Below, in pieces: positions 33,641-45,600 of a stretch of DNA of 64,000 nt. A program made the translations under genes and the position numbers. Numbering within the stretch: the stretch's first letter is position 1; each line of letters opens with the position of its first letter. This DNA is from Brachycybe producta (Eukaryota; Arthropoda; Diplopoda; Playtdesmida; Andrognathidae), in the NCBI GenBank assembly GCA_036925085.1, contig JAUPFP010000021.1, positions 1,374,501 through 1,438,500 of the forward strand, written 5' to 3'. A model generated the notes under the pieces. The model saw nothing but the letters and a program-made list of their open reading frames with translations, was not told the origin of the DNA and ran no database searches.

Positions 33641-36600
33641 TTCTCTCTCTCTCTCTTTTCTCTCTCTCTCTCTCTTTCTCTCTTATATTTAAACCTCTTG
33701 ACTCCTTCTTCTAATGTTGTTCTTGATCTCTTGAGAGGGTTGTGTGTTTATACTAAAAGAATAATTACTTGATGTTGATTAATGAGATCTCTTTTTAAAA
33801 AAGGTATTAATATACAGGGTGAGCTTAAAAAAGAACGTGCATTTATTTTTTTTTCTCTCTCAAATGAATCACTCGATTTCTTAAAAATTGCTTTTATAAA
33901 TTATAATTTATATTCAATAATTTACTATTTTTTCTATTTATATTTGTTACTATATTTTATTAAATTAATAAAATCAGATTTTAAAAAAAGAAATATTTTC
34001 CGGTTTCTTTTTTCGGTTTTGAGAAAATTTCTATTTTTCAAAGCAAGCGTTTTTTAGGAAAAAAACATTCCGAAAGAAATTCAGAGCGAAAAACTAGCGA
34101 GAAACTAGAATAATTGGTGATAATGTAAAGTTTTTTTTAATGATTGATATCTTTCAAAATAAGCTTTTTTTATGACAGCGAAAATAGTTTTTTCATGAAA
34201 TTGCAATAGAAAAACAACGAAGAAAAAAAAAAAACGGGTCATTTTTCAAACTGAACTATAAAATTGTTAATTTTTTTTAAAGATAATTTGCCATGAAAAA
34301 TCTTTTATCATCTTTTACCATTCTAGTTTTGAAAACAATTCGAATTTTTTCATAATGTGTTGTTTCATAAAATAAAAAATTTGCCTAAACGTTTTTGCGT
34401 TCAAATTTTACAAAAAAAAATGTCTATAGAGCTATAGCATTCGCCACTGCAGTGGCGCCATCCGGTGGGAGACAAAAGCAAAATGAATATTAATTAAGCC
34501 ACCTTAACTTAAAAAAGGAAGAAAGATAAACACACAAAAAAAACAAAGATGGCGCTTCTTCTGATTTGAATAAACGAACGTAACTTGACGATTCCAATAG
34601 AAAGAGATTGTTGAACAAAAGATGTTAATTAAATATGGCTAATCTTCACATTAAAAACCCCCCAAAAGAAACCTCCATTTTGCTCTTTCTTCTTCTTCTG
34701 ATAATAAAAGATGAATATAAATAAAGGTATTTTTCACGAAATGATATATAGATTTCTTTTCCATGTGTTTCTAGTATTTAGGGGGAGAGAGAGATAGTGT
34801 GATGTTATTATTTAACCCTCAATTTAATTTAACGCTTTTCTTCTTCATAACGTCATAATTTGGTTGTAAAGTTGTATTATAGTAAAAAATGAGCATCCAA
34901 ATGTCATATTAAGGAATTTTCCTCATTCCTTTTAGCTTGAAGAATATTAAGCTTTAAGAGCTTAGATCCACGTCGTCCATCTTGTTGTTTTGAGCAGACG
35001 ACAACGAGACAAATGAGTGTTCTTATATAGGTGTTACTAAAACTGAAAGAAATCGCCTCACAATCGCTCAATTAAAATACAGTAAAGCGCAAAATGCAAT
35101 AAAAAGTATTGTTCTTCACGTGCTCGATTTATATAATTTTTGAAAAGGTCCTTCTTTTTTTAAACAAGGTTCAAAATCGTTCGTTTTTTTAACCCCATGT
35201 TAAAAACCATTGGCCCCAAAACCGTCCCACAAACATTTGAAAAACTCTCGTTAAAAACGATTTAGAACAATAATAAAATAATTAGCACAAACATTCATGT
35301 ATTGGCTTCACGATGTTTCCTTTTTATAAATTTTGAAAAGGTCCTTCTATTTTTTAATAACGTTTAAAATCGTACGTTTTTTAACTCCATGTTAGGTCCC
35401 ATAGGACTAAAACACCGTCCAACAAAAGTGAAGAGAACTCTCATTAAAATGATTTAGAGCAATCAGAAAAATTAGCACGTACTTACATGTGTTTATTGCC
35501 TTCAGGATTATTCCTTTTTCTAAATTTTAAAAGGGCTTTCTATTTTTAAATAACATTTAAAATCTTACGTTTTTTTAACTCCATGTTAATTCCCATAGGG
35601 CCAAAAACCGTCTCACAACATTTGAAGAACTTTCGTTAAAAACAATTTAGAACAATAACACAAAAATTAGCACGTGCATTAATCTATTGGCTTCACCATG
35701 TTTCCTTTTTATAAGATTAGCACGTGAAATTATTTTCTATTAATTATTATGTGACTTCGAAACGGGAGAAAAAAACGTTAAAAAAACCGTTTTTTCAATC
35801 AACAACGATCGCAGCGCCTACATTCGGAGAAATTTTGAACTAAACGATGTATCTAGCTCTTAAGCTTATGTTGTGATGGGTGGGGGTGGGTGTATTTTTT
35901 CGTTATTATTTTTCATTCAACTTTTTTTTCGGGGGGGGGGGGTGGATATGTTTTATCAACGCATAATTTCATTTGAGCCAACAAAAATGGTTCCAAAATG
36001 TCCCCAAAAAATGAGTTCATCTTGAAATGGAGGGGGGTGTTATGCTGCGTTTATAGTTTGTGATTGCGGTTCAGTTTCTAAGAATCTTATGTGCACTTTT
36101 GAAACTACTCAAGTAAAAGTTGGATGTGTGTGCTTGGCATCTGAACACCAAATAAGAAAAACCCCTCGAATAGAGAGGGCCGCTCGTCTCGAGCACATTG
36201 AGCGATAAAAGCCGTCGCTCGAACAAGCAGGAGGGAAATAACAAAACGATATGTCGCCATTTTTTTTTTTTTTCTTTCTTAAAAAAGGATGGAGAAAACA
36301 AAGCTTCAGCTCAAAAGGATTTCAGATTCTCTGAACCGTAAAACAGGAACAGATTCTCCATTATTTTTGAATATAAAATGTTAGTAGGTCTAACTTGAAA
36401 TGCAAGGAATGCTATTAATTAATTTTCGAGCGGTTATTGCAAGCGGCAAAACGAGCAACGAGCAAAAAAAAAAAATATGTGCTTAGGAACTGAACGCGCA
36501 CCTTATTTTGGAGCATCCAAGTGCCGCTTGTTTCATTTAGCGCTTTTTTAAAAAAAAACAGAGCTAAAAAAAGGACGAAATATGTTCCAACCAGTTTTAA

Positions 36601-39600
36601 TCTGGTTGCCAGTCATAAGGGCAATTTTTAGCTCAATTTAAGGACCATCTTTCGAAAGGGGGAGGGCTTCTTAAGATTACAGATGGTCGTTTCATTTGTG
36701 GCATTTTAAAATACAGGCAATTTAGAAATAGGTCAGAACTTCAGTTGGCTCCGCCCTTTTTATGACGACCTGCAACTTCTAATTGGTTTGTTGTGTGGAT
36801 TCGACGTTGAAAAGGGCGGAGAGCATGTGACGTCAGACTACATAACCAACCAATAAGAAGTTGCCAGTCGTCATAACAAGGGCGGAGCCAACTGAAGTTC
36901 TCTCCGATTTCTAACTGCCTGTATTTTAAAATGTGTTATTTTTCCATCTCTTATTATGTGGTGTGATGAGAGTTGGGAGTGAATGGGGGCAGCGGTTCTT
37001 CGTCTCTGGAATGGGTTTTATTCCGGGGTTGTTTTTCTCAATCTTCGTAATTCTCTCTCTTTTTTTCCATAACGACTTTTATGGACCCATTTGTTTACAT
37101 ACTTTTTTCAAACATAATAATATTTTTATGTGTAAGAAGAAGAAGACACAAAGAGAAAAAAGGGCTTTTTTTAATATTATTTTTACATTTTTTGTTAAAC
37201 TAGAAAAATAGGAAATTTTATGAAATTCAAATAACTACTTTTTCTATAAAATTAAAACCTTAGAGGCTTTTTCTTCTTTCTTTCTTTCGTGTTAAAGGTT
37301 GGCGTTAAAAATGGATAAAAAATATATTACAATTGCCAAAAGAATTTGATTCGATTTATTGGAATTCACTCGAGAGAAATAAGAAAGATGATTAAAAACA
37401 TAGAGCTATTGAATTAAAGGGGTTTTTGTTTTTCTAATCCAAGATTAAATTTTATCTTTTATTGAAATTTGGACGTTTTTTTTGGGGGGGGGGGGGGGGA
37501 GGTTATGATGGAAAAACAAATTACGAAAAGTTTCGATCTAATTTCTAACTTTTTGTGACGTCATTTTTATATTATGATAACTCTGGATTGTTCTGTTTCA
37601 AAAAAAAAAAGCAACACTCAAGAGAAATTGAAAGTGTGTGTTAGAAACTAGAACGGGTAGCTGAGTCACTTACAGTAAGCCTCGTTTTCACGGTGGCGAT
37701 AGTTCTATCGTGAAAGTAGCTGTCATGAAAGTTGCGATAGTTCACTCTCACGATAGAACAACTGTCTTACACACGTCTTGAAGTAACGGTGATAGTTGTC
37801 TGTCACATGACAGTGACGTTTACTTCACTAGATATCATTGAGTCAACAACAGTGTTGCCTCTCTCTCCCTACAGAAGCCAAATTTCCCTACAAAGTGGAT
37901 ATTTTTTCCTACAAGCGGTCACACAATATTACTATTGCGACAGTACTATCAACTATCTATAGTCAAACGAGATAGTGTGATAGTGCGATAGTGACTATCA
38001 TGTGGTTTTCACGATGATAAGTTCTCGCGATAGTCATGACAGCAACTATCGTGAAAACTATCATCGTGAAAACGGGGCTTAAGTTGTAATTTTCATGTTG
38101 ATATCGTTCAAAATAAACTTTTTATGGACAAAAAATTAAACAAATATCGTCTGCTTAATTCAATATTATTCAAACTGCTATAAAAAGTTTATTTTAAAAG
38201 ATAACAAACATAAAAATTCACCTTAAGTGATTGAGCTGTGCGGCTACCCTTCTAGTTTTCTAAAACACATTTCAAGTGTGTTTTAATTTTGTTCCTGAGG
38301 AGCAGCAGCAGAGTTTAAGAAGCTCCTTTTACACTTTAAATTCAGCAGTTAATTTTCTACTATTTTAATATATTTTCAGCTTGTATGGAAGCTTACAGTG
38401 AAACAGGAGATCGTTACGCTTGTAACAATGGGTGTTCTAGTCAGGTACCTTATACCGTCCAATTGAAACAGGTAAGAGAAACAAAACAAAAAAAAAATGG
38501 TAGAATCGCAATGCATTTTGGATTTCTTATTTATTTAAGGTGGAGTACAGGCAATTAGAAATCGGGACAAACAGAAGTTGGCTCCTTCCCTTTTTATGAC
38601 GACTGGCAACTTCTAATTGGTGTGTTGTGGGGTTCGACGTTGAAAAGGGCGGAGAGCATGTGACGTCAGACCACATAACCAACCAATATTAGAAGTTGCC
38701 GGTCGTCATAAAAAGGGCGGAGCCAATTTGTGTTCGTCCCGATTTCTAATTGCCTGTAGGTAGCGTTGGGGTTTCAAAAGGGACATTTTTGATGAATCAA
38801 AAATGTCGAATTTCGTCGATTTTGTCAATCCGGAACGCCGCTGATTTGAATGAAACTTTTGAATGTATATTAAGCTATTGTTAACTATGATTCACCTGAC
38901 TGCCTGAGTGAGGCCTTAATTCCGATAAATCTTTTATTCCCCCCCCCCCTTATATCGAGTCATTTCTATGTATTTTTCAAAATGGGGGGGGGGGGAATTT
39001 TTATTTTCAGGGAGATATTTGGGGGTTTGAAAATGTTGAGATACATCTAATTACAAAAAGTTACTTTCTGAAATTGGCTCCATAAATCTGCATTCACATT
39101 AAATGGGAACTGAATTTACAGGGAGAGAGGGGTAGTTTGGGGGGGGGGGGGGTTAGTTAGGTTTTACGGGTTTTTGAAGGAAGAAGAAAAAGGGGGGCTT
39201 TAAGGAGGGGAAAGTGGAATGGAATTTGGGGGGGGGGGGGTTGTCATTCCGTTATTGAAGTTAAGAGTTGAATTTGTATATAATATCAAAGGAAGAATAT
39301 TGCTGAGTGTGGTCAATAGGTGGCGCCACCTCTACTCAGAGCTAAATTCCTTTTTTTGTTTTCTAAAAGCGGTGGATTACATTGAAATCAGTGTTTAAAC
39401 AAGATTTCAGTGCAAAATGTGTTCCTGAATTAATTACAAATTGCCAATTTGACTTAAAGTGGGGTTTTTTTTTTTGCAAACCATTTTGTTGTCTTACAGA
39501 AAACGCAAAGCAATATTTGACTCATTTTTTGCACTGAAAAATAGCCAGTGTGATCGGCGTTTTAAATAAGTTTTTCGTCCAATGGAAATCAATCCATCAA

Positions 39601-42600
39601 CTCGACTTTGTTGTAATTTGTAATCCTTTTTTAAAAACAAGTAAGGTAAGGGTTCAGTAAGGTAAATTGAAAGAACAAAAAGGGGTTCCATATTATTAAG
39701 GGGGGAGGGGTTATTAATAATAAAAAAATGGCATCGAAAATACGACGAGAGGAAGGCGGCGGACAGGCAATTAGAAATCGGGACAAACAGACGTTGGTTT
39801 TGCCCTTTTTACGACGACTGGCAACTTCTAATTGGTTTGTAGTGTGGTTCGACGTTGAAAAAGGTGGAGAGCATTTGACGTCAGACTACATAACCAACCA
39901 ATTAAAAGTTGCCGGTCGTCATAAAAAGGGCGGAGCCAACTTCTGTTTGTCCCGATTTCTAATTGCCTGTGGCGGCGGCTCAGGTAAGAAAAGAGGAAAC
40001 AAGTTCTTATTGAATTTTGAGTGTAGATTTTGTGTCGTAATTTGATGAGATTAACTTAAATTGATTCTTGACTTGAGAAGAAAAATAAAGGACGTGCAAA
40101 GAATTAATTTTTGAAAGATTTTTCCGTCTCCTTTTTTATTATCCAATCTGTCTTTCACTTCAAGTCACTTTCCTCCTCCTCTTCCATTATTCATCTTACA
40201 TATGGGTGCAATCCGAAACCCCCCTTTATCCTTATGTTGTAATAAAATCTAAACAACCGATTGCTCCACCTTCTAGTCAATTCTTTAAAAGAATTTCTAC
40301 AGGTATGTAAAGACAGGGACACGCAAACGTTTGCTCCGCCCTTTTATGAGCTTTAGGCCAAATATCAACCAATTATAAATTGAAAAGGGTGGGGCATGTG
40401 ACGTCAGACAACATAACAAACCGATTAGAAGTTGTCAGTCTTCATAAAAGGGGGCGGAAAAACATCTGCGTGTTCTTGTCTGTGAATTTCTCGGATGGGC
40501 TTCATTTTCTGACATTTTCTTCTCAAATATGAGGCCATTTTGAAAACATGACGTCTACAAATACACCTTTTCTTTACTTTCTGAACGTCACAACTTAATT
40601 TTCTCTGCATTAGATGCTTGTTTTCTTGAGAAAAAGGGTAGGTGGAGCTAGCTTATCTGGTTCTCGGACACGAATTTCTTTGCAGATTGTTGTTTCCGGG
40701 TGAAACTTATCTCGTTTTCTCTTCGTTACAGAACGCGCCCTTTATTTGAGCCCAATTTGTTCTCTCTCTCTCTCTCTCCACGAGTCATAATCATATCTTA
40801 ACTTTATGACCATCTTTATCTTCCAACCTCTTTTTTGTCTTATTTTTCTATTACAAAGATTAATCTCAACTTCCTTTTTTTTTTACTAACTTAATTTGGA
40901 TTTTTTTTTATGTTTTTAACTATAATATTATTTTTTGAAAGAAAAAGAAACTTAATTAATGTAACTTCCGGAAATGAATTTTTCTTCATAGTTAAATGAA
41001 GAAATGTTTTAAGAAGAGAGGGGGGGGGGGGTGGTGGCGGTAAGAGAGGGTATTTTTATGATGAAAAAAATACCCTTAGTGTTTTTCTTTTTCTATAATT
41101 CTTATGCACAAAATATACAACAGTCATTTTCTGTTGATCGATTTCGGTGAATTTCACTGACATAGAAAACCCACCCAACTTTTTTTTTAAAACCTTCTCT
41201 AGTTTTCACCCCTCGATTTTTTTTGTTATCCTTTTACACAAATAAAGGCATTTAGAATGGATGAAATACACTGACTATATTTGCGAAATGGAGTGAAGGA
41301 AATAAAGGAGGGAGTGAAACGAGGGGGTAAATTAAGGGAGTGTTAAATATTTAGAGATGGTATTGGGGAGGTGTGTGGGGGGGGAAGACTTGATGAGAAT
41401 ACATTTATTAGGGAACCGATTAAAAATGCTGGAACAAACGTAATTACGTAAATATCAAGTTGAGAAAAATATATTCTCTTGAGGTGTATGTATTGAAGAG
41501 GGTGGGTGGGTGGTGGATAGAAAGAAATAACAATGGTTTTATTCCATTTATCTCTTTAACAGTAAATACTCGAAATCAGTGAAAACTAAGGAAACTTGAA
41601 GCCTGGTCCACACGCAACGTTTTATCGCTAATTTTATGACTGAGCAGGCAAAATTGTGTTTAAAAAAAACGTTGCAGTTCTTGGAGTCCATACATTAGTT
41701 TTCAGCAATGCCCCCCCCCACTTAGTTCCACAGAATCCATCGAAATCCTATTTTGCAAACGCTGTTCTGGCACCAAAATCGACCTGAAAGATGGAGGGAG
41801 GGAGCGTCCACACGCACCGACATGTCTGTGCTGATCGTGGATAACTGAGATCTTGGCCTCAGTTTTTCGTCTCCATGTACTGTTTCCACGCAGTTCAAAT
41901 AACTTACACAATTTGCCTGCAACGTCTTGAACTGTGTAGGCAAAACGTTGGATGCTGTCTGTGCTTAGCACTTGAACTTTTAACTTTTGAACTATCTGAA
42001 TAGGAAACTCCATGGTAGACAATGCCTATTTTTACACAGGCAGTTAGAAATAGGAGAGAACTTCAGTTGGCTTCGCCCTTGTTATGACGACTGGCAACTT
42101 CTAATTGGTTGGTTTTGTAGTCTGACGTCACATGCTCTGCCCTTTTCAACGTCGAACCACACAACAAACCAATTAGAAGTTGCCGGTCGTCATAACAAGG
42201 GCGGAGCCAACTGAAGTTCTCCCCGATTTCTAACTGCCTGTGTTTTTACTGAGTATCATGTTAGAGAAAAGCGTTGAGGTTTATATACTTCTGGTCAACT
42301 GAGTACAGTAGCCCCATCTAGTGGCCATAATAACCCACGATAAAGAGGACGCGACCAATGAGGTTACAGGAAAGATTTTAACTGCACTTTGGTTTTTATG
42401 TTTATAAATATTAAGAAAAGTTAAAATTTCACTCAGTGAAAAGTGAATAAATCTACATTCTGCTTTCAGTTCCTCAACACCGCCGCCACCACCACTTTTT
42501 ACTTTAGAAATAATGACAAATAATTAGAGTTGCTAGTCACGCCAGTTTCATTTTCAAAAGAAAAGGGTTATTTTATTGGGGTGGGGGACCTCTCCCCTCC

Positions 42601-45600
42601 TCCTCCTTGTGATGGTGATAATGGTGATTGAAAATAGGAATGGAAGTGAAGGGGGTCCTTCATATTCGCCTTTTGCTAATGAACGACAATCACTGATGGG
42701 ATTTATTTGCATGTCTATACCCCTTGTTTCTTTACCCCCAATCCCCCTCTTTCTCCCCCTCCCCCCCCCCCCCCAGAACATCCTCTTCCAGTAAAATGTC
42801 AGGCGTGAAATATTAAGATTATACCAAAAATGAAATTGGTTATAACTTATAAGCATTCGTCAATATAATAATTACAAGACACAATGATTATTGGAGAAAA
42901 GGGGGGTTGGGTAAGGTAAAAGGAGGGAGGTTAGGGTTGAGAAGACGATTGAGGGGTGGTTGGGCCAGAGGGGAGGGTTCACTCCTCACCATCTGGTGTG
43001 TTGTTGCCTTGATTAAGAAAATTGGCAAACGGTAGTAATATCGTTTGCTATTTCTAGTCTTAATACAAATAGGTATTTGGGCATTAATATCAATTTGAGT
43101 GATGACGTAAATGACTTGGATTTCATTTCAAGAATATCGTCAAAAGTAAAGAGATTTCTTGGCCCTTTTTGTCTATCAGGGGTGAGATACCCCACTCCAC
43201 CACCACCTTATGTCAAGAGTGATGGAGGTATGTATGTGATAGATGAGGGATTTAGAGATTTTGTTTCTACTTAGAGAGGTAAAGATTGAAAGTGTTTTTT
43301 GTTAGGATTGGGATGGAGGGGGAGTTAGGTAGATGGGAGGGTGGGGTGTAATAACTTTGATAGGATAAAGTGTCATCGGTGATGGAGGGTGTAATTGTAA
43401 TTCCTGAGTGTCTGAATCACAATTTTCATTGCCTTCTTTTATGGGATATTTGCACAGAAAGAGAGATTAGATTTGGGAAGGGGGTGGGCGGGCTCTGAGG
43501 AGTGGGATTTGGGGTGGGGGTTATTATGAGGGTGGGAGTTTTGAGTTATAGGACACCTATGTGCACATATTGTGTATCTCAAAATAAGAATTTCAAGTTG
43601 AATTAATGGTCATAATAACACAAAAGTCAGTTACAGTTACACCGGGATAAAAATGGAGGGGTGTTGAGATGGACACGTCATTTTTAAAGTTTAATAAACA
43701 GCATGGAGGAGGACGAGATGACGGTGGACACGTCACCTTAAGCATCTCCCCTCTCTCCTATCTCCATCCTTTTTAATGTGGGTTGGTGTTGGGTGGGTGG
43801 AAGGATTCGTGGTGGGGTACACCTCCTCCCCTTTTGTGCGTCCGTATTTCTAATTGTGTAAACAGTATGGTTTTTATTATTTTTCGTTTTTTACTTCGAA
43901 AATTCATTTTCTAGACGCTGTTTCCACTCGATGAAATTTTTGTGGATGAAAAGAAATTTTAAACTTCAAAAAGCTTAAATAAGGGTTCAAAGTAAAGTTA
44001 AATTATTTCAACTTAGTTGAATTTGCTTTCAACTTGCGAGGGTAATATTTTTGTTATTTTATCTTTAATTATTCCTCATTTCAGGTAATTTTAATGCATT
44101 TTAATTAGATGTTAGATTTTTAACTATAGCTTTACCAGAAAATAACACAATTTTTGTGTTAAATATTGATGAAAAAATGGCTATTTGTGAGGTTTTTGTG
44201 GTAGGGCGATAGGGGTTCTCACACTGCAATTGGCTTACACCATTTTAGTGTATAGGAGGTTTGGGGGGGGGCACGTGTGTTGTGGCTCTCAAATCGAATT
44301 GCTTTTCTTCTAGCGGGCCCTTGGCACACACACACACACACAGTCCACTTTTTGATCACTTTTTCGACTGCAAAATGAAGTCGGGTTGTCGAAACAATCG
44401 ACCACTTGAGATTTTTTTCATAGAAAAAAATACATTGCCAACCACAGCTCAACCACTTTCGACTTCCTTTTGTAGTCGAAAAGTGGTCAGAAAGTGGTTT
44501 GCGTATTTATTCCAACATGATAAAATGTTCAACTAATGAAAATGCATTAATTAATTTCACTATTTTTTTTCTCCTTCGGTTGAAATTTTCCCACATTTTT
44601 AGTAATTTTCGTCAAGTGGAAACAGGGGTAAACAGTTTATGATAAAAAAAAAACTCGTTCGTGTTTTCAAGACTAGTAATTATTTAATTATGATGATTGT
44701 GGGGTTTATTTTGTAAAGCAATCAAGATGATGTTTGTGGTTATTTTTGCCTTTGGTTAGAATTCTATTCAGAAAGAGATTTTTCAATTTGAGCTATTTTT
44801 CTTTCTCATTTCTTCACTTCTTCTTATCTTCTAGATTTTTATTGAAAAGCATGAGTTCGAAAATGATTTTCTGTTCATTGAAAAACATCTTAAATTAATT
44901 CATGGTGTTGGAAGCTATCAGTGATCGCCCTCTTTCAAGGGGCGAAATTTACTACAAAATGAAATTGCTGTTTGAGCGGACTGAAATATCGTTGTTTTTT
45001 TTTTCAGTCAAAGAACCTTGTTAGAGATTAGTTTTATGTAGTGAGTTTGACCTCTTATCTAGTCTCTAACCAAGTTCTTTTTTTTTAATAAAATGGCGTG
45101 TGATGATTGTAAAATAGACGTAGTATTGCGCTGTTTTTTATTTGCAATATTTTTCATCAGTTTTTTTTCTTTCTTCATTTCTCATTTGGTTACTATTAGA
45201 AAATAGCAAAAATTAACAGTAATATGTTCAGTGTTCAATTTTGTAGTAACCAGAAGTGGTCAATGATGCGAACCACTTGACTACACAGGCAATTAGAAAT
45301 CGAGAAGAACAAAAGTTGGCTCCGCCCTATTTATGCCGACCGACAACTTCTAATTGGTTTGTTATGTGGTTCGACGTTGAAAAGGGCGTAGCATGTAACA
45401 TCAGACTACACAACAAACCAATTAGAAGTTGCCGGTCGTCATAAAAAGGGTGGAGCCAACTTCTGTATGTCCCGATTTCTAATTGCCTGTCTTTACTACT
45501 GGTTCTCTGATGGTTTTTCTTCCAATATGAATGAATTCAGCAAAAATATAAACCAGTAAAAGTAAGAAGAAAAATCCCCTTAGTTGAGATGATGATGATG

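Larger units (their letters stand above)
32774..38379 (+). other. TMEM59 intron 2 (5.6 kb)
   Basis: Holds two family A MITEs, two family B copies, the CT array, family D copy 1, the CGATAGT element and long G runs. No extra exon seen. Confidence 0.75.

Noticed and set aside
39728..40045. 105-codon frame
   Set aside because: Mostly family A copy 9 translated. The same peptide pieces appear at other MITE copies.
41702..42022. 106-codon minus-strand frame that looks protein-like
   Set aside because: It overlaps an imperfect inverted repeat (41598-41965) and a second frame is open too; no family recognised, so not called.
43077..43274. Possible exon in TMEM59 intron 3
   Set aside because: Inside the G-rich island, with no phase fit between TMEM59 exons 3 and 4, which already join in frame.
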